DNA of 23,211 nt, taken from contig JAGYLR010000006.1 of NCBI GenBank assembly GCA_018400895.1, forward strand, positions 1 through 23,211, given 5' to 3'. The stretch is from a bacterium. GTDB lineage: Bacteria > Patescibacteriota > Minisyncoccia > Minisyncoccales > PWPS01. Below the pieces are notes generated by a model that was given only the letters and a program-made list of their open reading frames with translations, did not search any database and was not told where the DNA came from. Numbering within the stretch: the first letter of the stretch is position 1; each line of letters opens with the position of its first letter. The position numbers were made by a program, and so were the translations under genes. Below are positions 7,337 through 15,126 of this stretch, in pieces.

Positions 7337-8970
7337 ATACTGTCTAATGTTTGACCAATCTCCTCTTTAAGTGCTAGCGCTTTTTGTAGTATTTCGTTTT
7401 GCTTTAATTCTGCAATATGTGAACCAAAAACATTCTTTAGCTGTTCCTTATCTGTTACAAATTCTAACTGAGTTTCAATGATTTTTCTTGTTCCCTCATC
7501 TATGTTACTGCTCTTGAACTTCTTAAATGGAACACCGTCTTTTAAGTTGTTAGTAGCTTTTCTTTCCCATTTAGCCAAATCAACTAATTCGTCTTTTTTT
7601 TCTTTAAACACTTTAATTTCGTTTTTAGGTAAACCTCTATCTTTTAAGACATCTTCTAAAAACATAGGACCGCTAGCTGTTAATATGAAATTATCAACTC
7701 CAATAGGTTCTAAACTATTCTCTTGCCTCCACTCATCAACAGAAATAGCTCCCAACCTTATCATAGTGTCAGCTACTTGCGCATCTCTTAATTCGTCTTT
7801 TTTATCAAGTGCATACCAGTGCCATTGTAGGTGAGGCAATCCCATATCTTCTTGGATTATAACATCAAAGATATCTTTAAGGGTAAACAGTATTGGTAAT
7901 AGCCCTGCCTTTGCACCAATTTCTTCCTGAACCTGTGAAGTCGCTTTATTAACATCTTCTGTAAAACCAATCTCGCTTGGCGGAACATCAAAAATCGCAC
8001 AAGTCTTCATTAGTAACCATTTTTCGTACTCAATAAACCTCATATCTTTTGGCTTTACTGGAGCATTGTATCCTGTTCCTGTTCCTCCCGGCATAAACTT
8101 AATTTTATGTTGGGCTGGATTTCCGCTAATAACAGAATCAAACCATTGCTGAAAATCAGCTATCTCTTTTGGTGTATAATTTTCAGGTAAAGAATAAAAT
8201 CCTTCTGGTATGTTTCCTTCTGTTAAAATATTTGTATTATATAATTGCGCTTTAACCGCTGCATCTACTCCAAGAATTAAACTCTCTAGTGGTGCTAATC
8301 CATAAGGCGTTGTGCTTCTTGGGTTCAAGACTGCATAAAACATTTCTTCTGTAGTCCATTGACCTGCTTTGCTTCCTTGTATCCATTGCTCAAACGCAAT
8401 GTCTGGAGCTTCCGGCAAGCTTCCATCCGAATATACCCTCCTTTTAATTGTTGCGCCATCAACTACAACCAACTTTTTAAGACTAAAGCCCTCATAGTCT
8501 TTCCATACAACACCAGCATCTATCGTCAACAACTCTTCTGTTAGTTTTGCTACAAACTCTCTGAATGTTGAATACTTTCCAGATGGTTCACTAAAAAAAT
8601 CTTCAACTAAATTAATATCTTTCTGGTAATCTCCCCTATTCTTATTTCCATCTACTGGAACAACAGACCAGTCAACTCTTTCTATTTGCCTTTTTCTTCT
8701 ATTAATACAAGCTCTCGCAACATCATAAATTTCCGCAAAGCTTCGTAAAGTAGTAAAATCAACGCCTTTTCTTATTACCACATCTTTTGTTCCATCACCA
8801 AGAAAGAAAGGACTGCCACTAAAGAACTGAGGCGAGTCTGTTTTGCTAATCCCAAACCTATCTTGTTGTATTTTTATTAAGTCTTCTTGCTGTTTTATCT
8901 TTGACTTCAAAGGTGTTACCTTAGGGTCTATAAACTTTTTATTAAAATAATTTGAAATAAAATTTGGCAT
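7333..8970 (-). CDS. Phage portal protein
   Basis: This 545-residue protein would form the dodecameric portal through which DNA is packaged and the tail attached. Recognisable elements are an early CINRRKRQIERVDWSVVP segment (about 87-105), a central LNPRSTTPYGLAPLESL motif (typical of portal wing/stem regions), a NYTPKEIADFQQWFDS helix, and MKTCAIFDVPPSEIGF followed by NKATSQVQEEIGAKAGLLP, a signature of HK97/SPP1-like portals. Length is within the 400-600 range. The C-terminal part (about 450-545) is Lys-rich and probably faces the capsid interior. It is followed by the MuF gene with an ATGA overlap and preceded by a small zinc-ribbon gene. Confidence 0.85.
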   Translation of the reverse strand: MPNFISNYFNKKFIDPKVTPLKSKIKQQEDLIKIQQDRFGISKTDSPQFFSGSPFFLGDGTKDVVIRKGVDFTTLRSFAEIYDVARACINRRKRQIERVDWSVVPVDGNKNRGDYQKDINLVEDFFSEPSGKYSTFREFVAKLTEELLTIDAGVVWKDYEGFSLKKLVVVDGATIKRRVYSDGSLPEAPDIAFEQWIQGSKAGQWTTEEMFYAVLNPRSTTPYGLAPLESLILGVDAAVKAQLYNTNILTEGNIPEGFYSLPENYTPKEIADFQQWFDSVISGNPAQHKIKFMPGGTGTGYNAPVKPKDMRFIEYEKWLLMKTCAIFDVPPSEIGFTEDVNKATSQVQEEIGAKAGLLPILFTLKDIFDVIIQEDMGLPHLQWHWYALDKKDELRDAQVADTMIRLGAISVDEWRQENSLEPIGVDNFILTASGPMFLEDVLKDRGLPKNEIKVFKEKKDELVDLAKWERKATNNLKDGVPFKKFKSSNIDEGTRKIIETQLEFVTDKEQLKNVFGSHIAELKQNEILQKALALKEEIGQTLDSI

Positions 8971-8972
8971 AG

Positions 8973-9203
8973 TTATTTTTTTACCTTATCACAAATGTAG
9001 GAAATTCCCTGTCTTCCTTTTACCATAACTTTGTTTTTGGGTAGATTATTTTGTAATTTTTTTTCGTGGTTTGTAAATCTTAAGGAAGGCTCAAATTTTT
9101 CATCGTGCATACAAGTCTTCTCCCCATTAATATAGCACACTTTTACTTGGTATTCATAGGGCTTACCGCAAACACTACAAATTTTGCTAGTTTTTGCTTT
9201 CAT
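8973..9203 (-). CDS. Small zinc-ribbon protein upstream of portal
   Basis: I chose the ATG at 9203, which overlaps the glycosyltransferase stop by 17 nt. The frame stays open to 9305, but that part lies inside the upstream gene. The 76-residue product starts MKAKTSKICSVCGKPYEY and carries CSVC, then KVCYINGEKTCMHD, so at least four Cys and a His could bind one zinc ion. The second half is basic, with QGISYICDKVKK at the end giving one more Cys. The gene ends two bases before the portal start, so it is co-translated with head genes. Function unknown; nucleic acid or protein binding is likely. Confidence 0.65.
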   Translation of the reverse strand: MKAKTSKICSVCGKPYEYQVKVCYINGEKTCMHDEKFEPSLRFTNHEKKLQNNLPKNKVMVKGRQGISYICDKVKK

Positions 9204-10437
9204 AAGCTTCTTTGAAAATCTTAATCCATTCTCCCCCAACCTTTTTACCTGCCCACTCATATTCTTTAATCCAATTATATGCGCTTTTCGTTTTCTTTGC
9301 AACATCTTCTTTGTTATCCATTACAAATTCCATCTTTTCTACTAGGTCATCAACGTCAGTTACCGGCCTCATTCTATCATTATCATTTTGTAGCACGGTA
9401 GTTTTATTAAGTCCACCGCTTTTAACCGTAAACCCTCTATCTTTACCAATAAGCTCTGGTGCAGAAGTATTGTCTGGTATAATAATAGGTGTCTTTGTTG
9501 CCATAGCTTCTGTTGCCGACAAGCCCCAACCTTCTCCGAGTGTAGTAGAAAAAACACAGTCAACTGAATTATAAATTTTATTTATCATTGAAACATCAAA
9601 TCCCTGCATTAGTCCTTCTGGAGTTGGAAAGCCCCACATCTTTCCCCAATCAAGCCCAATCTGTCTTGAAATCTCTAGCATATTGATACCTGCCTCGTCT
9701 TGAACATTGCAGTGAAAATAAAAATAAGCGTTATCTCTTTTTTTATAAAGCTCTCTACAAGCTAATAAGCTAGTAAGCATATCTTTTCTTGGCTGGTTTC
9801 TATTTATGTTCATAAAGATAAAGCTATCAGCATATTGTCCAAAAAAGTTTCTCCTTGCCGTAAGTCTTTCTTCATTACTCCAATCGTAAGGATAAAAATC
9901 TTTACTATTGCTACCGTGATAGATTACTTTAACTTTATCTTCCAAAGAAGAATCTAAAGAGATGCACTCGCCTTTTCCGTAATTAGTATAAGTTATCGGA
10001 TAATCAACTAGCTTGACCGCATCCAACCATCCTTCGTTAGGGTGCGAATCAATTGGAAAATAATATATCCATTTAAAGTTCTTATTATGTTTTGTTTTTA
10101 CTTCTTGAACCTTTTCCGCTATCGGTGCAACTATGAAAGTGTCTTGAAGTGTCCAAACCAAATCGTAATCCCCCTCAACTAACATATCTAAAAATAACTG
10201 CCTACCGAAGTAGTCTTGGTATCTTAATTTTAAAGGATTTTTGGCTGGATAAATATTATAAGGGTATTTGTTCTTATCATAGGGGCTTCCATCGTAATTG
10301 ATACCTATAATGTCAATATCGTAGTTTCCTGTATCATATAAAGTTCTTAAAATGTTTTTGCTTACTTGTGCAAATCCAGTAGACGCTGTTGGGCTATCGC
10401 ACAATGCTAATATTTTAATTTTTTCTTTCGTATTCAT
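9187..10437 (-). CDS. Glycosyltransferase, GT4/GT-B fold
   Basis: This 416-residue protein has the two-domain GT-B layout of group 1 (GT4) glycosyltransferases. The N-terminal Rossmann half begins KIKILALCDSPTASTGFAQVSKNIL, with the acceptor-side pattern SxxTGFxxV seen in phage and capsule enzymes. The C-terminal nucleotide-sugar half carries NRNQPRKD (about 212-219) and the diagnostic EGWGLSATE (302-310), whose two Glu residues form the E-x7-E motif, followed by PIIIPDNTSAPEL. It retains configuration in known family members. It is the last gene of the glycan cassette and has a strong promoter of its own. The acceptor is unknown: host surface polysaccharide, virion protein or DNA are possible. 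Confidence 0.85.
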   Translation of the reverse strand: MNTKEKIKILALCDSPTASTGFAQVSKNILRTLYDTGNYDIDIIGINYDGSPYDKNKYPYNIYPAKNPLKLRYQDYFGRQLFLDMLVEGDYDLVWTLQDTFIVAPIAEKVQEVKTKHNKNFKWIYYFPIDSHPNEGWLDAVKLVDYPITYTNYGKGECISLDSSLEDKVKVIYHGSNSKDFYPYDWSNEERLTARRNFFGQYADSFIFMNINRNQPRKDMLTSLLACRELYKKRDNAYFYFHCNVQDEAGINMLEISRQIGLDWGKMWGFPTPEGLMQGFDVSMINKIYNSVDCVFSTTLGEGWGLSATEAMATKTPIIIPDNTSAPELIGKDRGFTVKSGGLNKTTVLQNDNDRMRPVTDVDDLVEKMEFVMDNKEDVAKKTKSAYNWIKEYEWAGKKVGGEWIKIFKEAYESKN

Positions 10438-10461
10438 ATTCTAGTTGTTTTTTCTATTTTT

Positions 10462-10489
10462 ATTATAACACTTTATTGGATTTTGCCAA
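10462..10489 (-). promoter_or_regulatory. Sigma-70-type promoter for the GT4 gene
   Basis: On the minus strand TTGGCA (10489-10484) and TATAAT (10467-10462) are separated by 16 nt. The -10 box is a perfect match and the -35 box differs from TTGACA at one position. It lies in the 59-nt gap between the GT32-like gene and the GT4 gene, one of the few real gaps in this operon. The predicted start point would give a leader of about 20 nt, A-rich and without a Shine-Dalgarno sequence. It would allow the GT4 and the downstream head genes to be transcribed independently of the rest of the cassette. Confidence 0.65.
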
Positions 10490-10496
10490 TAGCTGC

Positions 10497-11201
10497 TTAT
10501 GCTCTATGGTATTTTTTGTTAGTAGTATAACAGTAGTGATGTGAATATACTTTATTGTTACCTTTATACTTATATGCTCTTGGCGGAATTGTCCTAGCTA
10601 TTCTATAAGGTATGAAAGTATACATTGGTAATATCTCTATATCTGGCTTATGCTTCTTAATCATTTCCTTGCATAACATATTACCTGTCGTCATCCAAGG
10701 AGAACCTAATGTTTCTTTTTGTGCTATTTCATCAATTAAGATTTTTAAAAACGGATGCCCTTTTGTACTGGCGTGGATTGGCGTAACTAAATCTTGAAAT
10801 ATCTTATCGTCTTTGGTTAGAAAAGGTGGCAAGTCAATGTCTTCTTGCCCATCTTCTCTTTCCCATTCACTTGGGTCACCATAACAGGCAACTGTAAACA
10901 AATCTTTTCCGCTACTAAATAAATCATCAACAGAATGAAAACACACACTATCTGCTCCTGGCTGAAGTCCCCCAAACTGATACAATGCGTGATAACGAAC
11001 TATATCTGCAACTCCGTGCCACATCTTTTTATTCCAGTAATAATCAAATTGTTTCTTGCACCTTATATCTAATTCCTTTATTGTATCGTTATCCCATATC
11101 TTGTATTCCCATTCAGGATTTTTTTCTTTCCAGGTAGACATCCACTTCTCGGGCTTCGGTTCGGTTCCCACCCAAGTCTGATGTAAAACTTTATTAATCA
11201 T
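10497..11201 (-). CDS. GT32-like glycosyltransferase with altered DXD motif
   Basis: This 234-residue protein starts INKVLHQTWVG, the hallmark of the Och1/capsule-type (GT32) sugar transferases, followed by NPEWEYKIWDND (28-39) and ADIVRYHALYQFGG (65-78), which normally precedes the metal-binding DXD. Here that motif reads LQPGADS (79-85), so the first Asp is replaced by Gly and only Asp84 remains. The C-terminus contains HPFLKILIDEIA and TGNMLCK, typical of the family. It overlaps the nitroreductase by 4 nt (ATGA). The change may reduce activity, shift metal use or reflect an alternative motif. The overall fold assignment is secure; activity is not. Confidence 0.8.
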   Translation of the reverse strand: MINKVLHQTWVGTEPKPEKWMSTWKEKNPEWEYKIWDNDTIKELDIRCKKQFDYYWNKKMWHGVADIVRYHALYQFGGLQPGADSVCFHSVDDLFSSGKDLFTVACYGDPSEWEREDGQEDIDLPPFLTKDDKIFQDLVTPIHASTKGHPFLKILIDEIAQKETLGSPWMTTGNMLCKEMIKKHKPDIEILPMYTFIPYRIARTIPPRAYKYKGNNKVYSHHYCYTTNKKYHRA

Positions 11202-11791
11202 ACGTGCTTCAAATCATACTTGCCCAGAACGATGGCTCCGCAGAATATCTTGTCGCTATCCATAATAAATCTTTCAAAAAAGAACCCCTGATTTTCTTTC
11301 CTAACATTAGGATTAACAAAGCAACATCCAATATTCATTGCTTCTGCCGCTAAATACGCTGCCTGTATCATTACTCCTGCATCTAGGTAAGGCATTGTGT
11401 CTATCTCTACTGGATTTTTATAACATTTTTTATCTGCGAATAATAATAATATTGCTTGACCTCTGTGTAACCAACCAACTCCCCCAACTAATAATCCTGC
11501 TAATATAGCTTTCTCGTCTCTGTGTGTGTGAATCGCTACATCTACTCCCCTTCTTCCACAAGAACTTGGTGTCGTTTTTATTGCTTCTAGTATTGTGTTT
11601 AGTTCTTTTGTGGACAACTCGGTATTATTAAAACTTCTTTGACTTCTTCTGCTCTTTAATATGTCAAAAAACACTTTCTGCTCTTTTTTATTGTACTTTC
11701 TAAACGCCTTACTTCCATAGGTGCTTGTTAGTGATTCTCCTTTCCTTTTTTGATGGGCTAAATATCTTTCCTGATAAATGTCTTTTTTCAT
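11198..11791 (-). CDS. Nitroreductase-family flavoprotein
   Basis: This 197-residue protein matches FMN-dependent nitroreductases. It has ILKSRRSQRSF near 44-53 (the Arg-rich FMN phosphate-binding start), TTPSSCGRRGVDV (73-85), a central LHRGQAILLLFAD strand, the helix MPYLDAGVMIQAAYLAAEAMNIGCC (133-157), and GAIVLGK at the C-terminus (185-191). Family members use NAD(P)H to reduce nitro groups, quinones, enals or flavins; some oxidise azolines in peptide modification. It sits inside a chain of glycosyltransferase genes with 4-nt overlaps on both sides, so its substrate may be a sugar, a lipid carrier or a cofactor for that pathway. No known phage pathway explains it. The N-terminal 40 residues are an extra basic extension. 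Confidence 0.8.
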   Translation of the reverse strand: MKKDIYQERYLAHQKRKGESLTSTYGSKAFRKYNKKEQKVFFDILKSRRSQRSFNNTELSTKELNTILEAIKTTPSSCGRRGVDVAIHTHRDEKAILAGLLVGGVGWLHRGQAILLLFADKKCYKNPVEIDTMPYLDAGVMIQAAYLAAEAMNIGCCFVNPNVRKENQGFFFERFIMDSDKIFCGAIVLGKYDLKHV

Positions 11792-12495
11792 ATTTTTTTG
11801 TTATGTTTTAATTTATAGTAATAATGTGCATAGCGTTGGATTACCTTGTATACGATTTTTCTTCTTTGCTCTGTAGTAATATTAGCACTATGGCTTTTCA
11901 TTTCTCTTTTTCTGTAAACTGCACAAGCTTTTTTAGTTCGGACAAATTTCATACCTAACATATCTGCCTGTATAAGAAATGGAAAGTTTGGAAAGTCAGA
12001 ATCAACGCATAGCGGTATTTGGTGTTTAAACTTTCTCTTGTACGCAACGTAACCTGAAGCTTTTTTATATAATGTCCTCCACTCTTTGGGTTTATTAACA
12101 TCTGGAAACGGCGTATGCTCTACTGTCCTTTTTCCATTAAACTTTTTATAATACGTTAATAGTATGGCATCTGCTTTTTTAGAATACTTGCTCATCTCTT
12201 CAATCGCATTCGGAGTCAAGATGTCATCTATATCTAAACTAATAAACCAAGTTGATGTAGCTGCCTTAATCGCTAAGTTTCTCAGCTCTCCCATAGATAA
12301 TCTTTTCGGTTCGTGTATTACTTTAATTTTAATACCATCAATTTTGTCTGGTATTTCTTTTTTTACGTTATGCGCCCTTGATAAAACAACAACTATTTCC
12401 TTCGGCTTAACTGTTTGCTTTAGTATACTCTTCAGCCAATCGTCAAAAAACTTTCCGTAGCCATCATATATAATTGTAATAATAGATATATTCAT
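11788..12495 (-). CDS. Glycosyltransferase family 2, tandem paralogue 3
   Basis: This 235-residue GT-A enzyme starts MNISIITIIYDGYGKFFDDW, followed by QTVKPKEIVVVLS, the usual GT2 nucleotide-binding strand. DIDD at 88-91 is the metal-binding DXD motif. MGELRNLAIKAAT (68-80) matches the conserved R-N segment of GT2 enzymes. A shared signature DFPNFPF (about 165-171) and CAVYRKR near 190 mark it as a paralogue of the two upstream genes. The C-terminus is basic (YYKLKHNKKI). It overlaps both neighbours by 4 nt (ATGA), so it is expressed with them. Donor and acceptor sugars cannot be read from sequence. Confidence 0.85.
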   Translation of the reverse strand: MNISIITIIYDGYGKFFDDWLKSILKQTVKPKEIVVVLSRAHNVKKEIPDKIDGIKIKVIHEPKRLSMGELRNLAIKAATSTWFISLDIDDILTPNAIEEMSKYSKKADAILLTYYKKFNGKRTVEHTPFPDVNKPKEWRTLYKKASGYVAYKRKFKHQIPLCVDSDFPNFPFLIQADMLGMKFVRTKKACAVYRKREMKSHSANITTEQRRKIVYKVIQRYAHYYYKLKHNKKI

Positions 12496-13181
12496 AATGT
12501 TTCATTGTAATACTTTCTAGCGTACTTCTCTATAGCTACTCTAGCTTCTTTTCGCTGCTCTACAGTTCCTAACATTCCGTGACCATCAACTCTTTTTTTG
12601 TAAACAGCGCAAGGTCTTACGGTTTCTGCGAACCTCATACCCAATGCCCCTGCTTTAAACATAAAAGGAAAATTAGGAAAATCCGTATCTTCACATAACA
12701 GTAGCTCTCTTTTAAACTTTTTTTTGACCGCCAAATAGCCAGAAGCACCGCAGTAACTTTCTTTCCACTTTAAATATGTCTCCTTGCTAGGTATGGGCGT
12801 TCTCTGAACCTCTATTTTATTATTGAATTTCTTATAATACCTCAAAGCAATAGCATCTGCTTCCTTTGACAACTTCTTTATATCTTGTATAGCGTTATCT
12901 AATAAAACATCATCAATATCTACACTTAGTATCCATTTCGTTGTAGTGTTTCTTATTGCTATATTCCTCAATTCCCCCATACTCTTTCTTTCTGGCTCGT
13001 AGATAATATTAACTTTTATTCCCTCTACTACTTCCGGCATAACTCTTACCATTTCGTGCTTTTTAGAAAGAACAACCACGACCCCTTTTGGTTTTGTTTT
13101 TTGTTTCAGTATACTTCCGAACCAATCGGAAAAATACTGTCCATAACCATCATAAGCTATTGTTATTATTGATATATTCAT
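12492..13181 (-). CDS. Glycosyltransferase family 2, tandem paralogue 2
   Basis: This 229-residue protein has the same layout as its downstream neighbour: MNISIITIAYDGYGQYFSDW at the start, KSMGELRNIAIRNTT (66-80), DIDD (88-91), a DFPNFPF signature and CAVYKKR. These two are the closest pair of the three and share identical residues over long stretches of the N-terminal half. It lacks transmembrane helices, so it is probably cytosolic or membrane-peripheral. ATGA overlaps of 4 nt join it to both neighbours. It probably arose by recent duplication and may add a different sugar or the next residue of the same chain. Confidence 0.85.
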   Translation of the reverse strand: MNISIITIAYDGYGQYFSDWFGSILKQKTKPKGVVVVLSKKHEMVRVMPEVVEGIKVNIIYEPERKSMGELRNIAIRNTTTKWILSVDIDDVLLDNAIQDIKKLSKEADAIALRYYKKFNNKIEVQRTPIPSKETYLKWKESYCGASGYLAVKKKFKRELLLCEDTDFPNFPFMFKAGALGMRFAETVRPCAVYKKRVDGHGMLGTVEQRKEARVAIEKYARKYYNETL

Positions 13182-13897
13182 TGTCCAAATTTTTTAGCTG
13201 CCTCGTCCAATGTCTTATATGCTCTTTCATTTTGCTTCTTCGTTCTTCTACCGCTGTGACTGTCGGCTCTTTTGATATAGACAGCACAAGGGTTTTTTGT
13301 CTTATTAAAAGATTTATCTTTGCTTACTAAACTGAAAAGAAAAGGAAAATTAGGATAATCATTGTTGTCATATTTATTTTCTTCCCAAACAGACTTCTTG
13401 AAAGCTATGTATCCAGAGTTTCTATAATTTTTTGTCCAATCCCTCATCTTACTTTTTTCTGGAATAGGCGTTTCTCTTTCCATTCTCTCTCCGTAAACTT
13501 CTTGTAAATACTTTAAGGCAATAACATCTACTTCTTTTATTATAATATCTCTATTCTTTATTGCCGCTCTTGCTGCATCAATTTCTTCTACCGCATTTGG
13601 AAGCAATATATCATCTGCTGAAAAATAAAGAACCCACTCTGTATCTAATTTTTCAATTCCTTTATTTCTTAATCTTCCTATGCTGTTTCTTATTTTGTTC
13701 TCAACGAACTTCACTTTTATTCCTAACCTTTTACCTTTTCTGATAAAACTATATTTCGTTCCCTGTAGTTCGTGGTTTCTTGATAAAACAATTACAACTT
13801 CCTTTGGTTTCATATCCTGACTAAAGATACTATCAAGCCATCTTGGTATAAATTTACCGTAACCATCATATACGATTGTAATTATTCCTATATTCAT
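13178..13897 (-). CDS. Glycosyltransferase family 2, tandem paralogue 1
   Basis: This 239-residue GT2 protein is the most diverged of the three tandem copies. The start MNIGIITIVYDGYGKFIPRW and the strand MKPKEVVIVLSRNHE are shared. The metal-binding motif is FSADDIL (Asp95-Asp96 preceded by Ser-Ala) instead of DIDD. It has an insertion around 110-125 (AIKNRDIIIKEVDVIALKY) and keeps the DYPNFPF and CAVYIKR signatures. It overlaps its neighbours by 4 nt on both sides. The differences around the metal site suggest a changed donor specificity, which is inference. Confidence 0.85.
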   Translation of the reverse strand: MNIGIITIVYDGYGKFIPRWLDSIFSQDMKPKEVVIVLSRNHELQGTKYSFIRKGKRLGIKVKFVENKIRNSIGRLRNKGIEKLDTEWVLYFSADDILLPNAVEEIDAARAAIKNRDIIIKEVDVIALKYLQEVYGERMERETPIPEKSKMRDWTKNYRNSGYIAFKKSVWEENKYDNNDYPNFPFLFSLVSKDKSFNKTKNPCAVYIKRADSHSGRRTKKQNERAYKTLDEAAKKFGQ

Positions 13898-14571
13898 AAA
13901 TATAATACATCATAGTAAGGAAAATTTTGCCTAGTAAATCCTTGCCTACGAGGTTTATCTTTGTTAAGAACTGAACAATCTCCAATATGTTGACACATTC
14001 CTTGCGCTACCATATATATCGGTTTGCCTGGATAGGTTTCTATATGCCACCACTTTAGTAAGATATCCATAAACTTGGTTTCTTTTTCTTTTATCTTCTC
14101 TTCCATAAAAGAAATTAAACTGTCTGCATCTTCTTTTCTAATAAGAAAATTGCCTCCCCAAAACTTATCAGTTGGTAATTCAAAAAAGACCCTCTCTCTT
14201 AGTCCTTCAATATATGTTAAGAAAAAAGATACAACCCTCATATCTTCCGTGATGCGCTTCTTTATCCCTTCCATATTCTTGAAAAAATTATTACAGAATT
14301 GAAAATCGTCCCCTAATACTAAAACCCAATCTTCATCTGTCTTCAATGCTCTAACAAAATTTTCAAGTGCTGATAGTTTCTTTTTTGTTTCTACTATCTC
14401 TATATTTTTATATTTTTTTAAAAAGTTTAAAAAAGTTAAATCTTCCGAACCCGAGTCAAATACCTTTATTTTGTAGTCAGAAAAAGTGCTGTCTTTTTCA
14501 AGCGATTCAATAGTTTCTTGGATATAGTTTACACCTACCCTATCAATTGTTCTAATGTGTACATCTATCAT
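13894..14571 (-). CDS. GT-A type glycosyltransferase-like protein
   Basis: I chose the ATG at 14571; a TTG at 14583 would add four residues. The 225-residue product starts MIDVHIRTIDRVGVNYIQETIESL and has KIKVFDSGSEDL (34-45) and a metal-binding-like VLGDDFQFC (85-93), the order expected of a GT-A fold. KFWGGNFLIRKED and WWHIETYP follow in the acceptor half, and it ends HIGDCSVL...NFPYYDVLYL. It is not one of the tandem GT2 paralogues and may belong to another GT-A family. It overlaps the upstream cytidylyltransferase-like gene by 20 nt and the next GT2 gene by 4 nt. Substrate unknown. Confidence 0.7.
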   Translation of the reverse strand: MIDVHIRTIDRVGVNYIQETIESLEKDSTFSDYKIKVFDSGSEDLTFLNFLKKYKNIEIVETKKKLSALENFVRALKTDEDWVLVLGDDFQFCNNFFKNMEGIKKRITEDMRVVSFFLTYIEGLRERVFFELPTDKFWGGNFLIRKEDADSLISFMEEKIKEKETKFMDILLKWWHIETYPGKPIYMVAQGMCQHIGDCSVLNKDKPRRQGFTRQNFPYYDVLYL

Positions 14572-15055
14572 CTTGTAATTCAATAAGGTTTTTAGCTATT
14601 AAATTATTTAACTCTAACAATAATGAACTACTGCTTTGTATTTTTTTTGTTCCCCCTACACCAAACTTCATTTTAATTCCTAATGTTTTGCAAGTCTTTT
14701 TTTCTGGCACGTTCTTTTTTCCCCTATCTCCTCCATTAGCAAATATCATTTCTTTTTCTGGATAAAGCTTTCTTACTTTTTCCAATGTTTTACATACTGT
14801 CCTATCTTTATCTTTTGAAAGAAACGTCTTATCTACAAACCTCAACGACTTTACTATTTCTATTCTTTCATTTTCGTCCATAAAGGGTATGCTTCCTTTT
14901 AGCGTAACCTGCTCATCAGAATTAACAATAACAACTAATAAATCGCCTAGCTTCTTTGCTTCTTTTAAATAGCTTAAGTGTCCAATATGTAATGGGTTAA
15001 AGAAGCCAGAAACTACAACTATTTTTTTGTTTTTTTGCTTGTTTTTTTTGCGCAT
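14552..15055 (-). CDS. Cytidylyltransferase-family nucleotidyltransferase
   Basis: This 167-residue protein carries the nucleotidyltransferase signature GFFNPLHIGHLSYL (17-30), with the HxGH motif that binds the nucleotide phosphates. The family includes glycerol-3-phosphate cytidylyltransferase and heptose-phosphate adenylyltransferase. Later motifs ANGGDRGKKNVPE (about 105-117) and KFGVGGTKKIQSSSSLL resemble phage and bacterial members annotated as TagD/RfaE-like. It would make an activated sugar or polyol (CDP- or ADP-linked) for the glycosyltransferases that follow. The first 11 residues are almost all Lys, Arg, Asn and Gln and are encoded by A-runs. The start overlaps a short Lys-rich reading frame on its 5' side. 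Confidence 0.8.
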   Translation of the reverse strand: MRKKNKQKNKKIVVVSGFFNPLHIGHLSYLKEAKKLGDLLVVIVNSDEQVTLKGSIPFMDENERIEIVKSLRFVDKTFLSKDKDRTVCKTLEKVRKLYPEKEMIFANGGDRGKKNVPEKKTCKTLGIKMKFGVGGTKKIQSSSSLLLELNNLIAKNLIELQDDRCTH

Positions 15056-15126
15056 AAAAAATCCCTTATCTTTTGCTTAATTGTTCTTACATCTTTTAAT
15101 CCCTTTTTTATTGTAGTCTTTTTCAT
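15019..15126 (-). CDS. Possible 35-aa basic peptide coupled to terminase
   Basis: An ATG at 15126 overlaps the terminase TGA stop in the ATGA style used throughout this operon. It opens a 35-codon frame reading MKKTTIKKGLKDVRTIKQKI and then a Lys-rich tail, ending in TAG at 15019. The last 12 codons overlap the start of the cytidylyltransferase gene in another frame. An A-run (15049-15042) in the overlap forms the heptamer A AAA AAA in this frame; a -1 slip there would enter the cytidylyltransferase frame. It may be a small real protein, an N-terminal extension made by frameshifting, or just leader sequence. Confidence 0.4.
   Translation of the reverse strand: MKKTTIKKGLKDVRTIKQKIRDFLCAKKTSKKTKK

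Noticed and set aside
7478..7834. Plus-strand open frame of 118 codons inside the portal region
   Set aside because: It is hydrophobic, Ser/Leu-rich and antisense to a strongly supported portal gene.
9204..9305. N-terminal extension of the zinc-ribbon gene upstream of portal
   Set aside because: It lies wholly inside the GT4 coding sequence in another frame; the ATG at 9203 with a 17-nt overlap fits the operon better.
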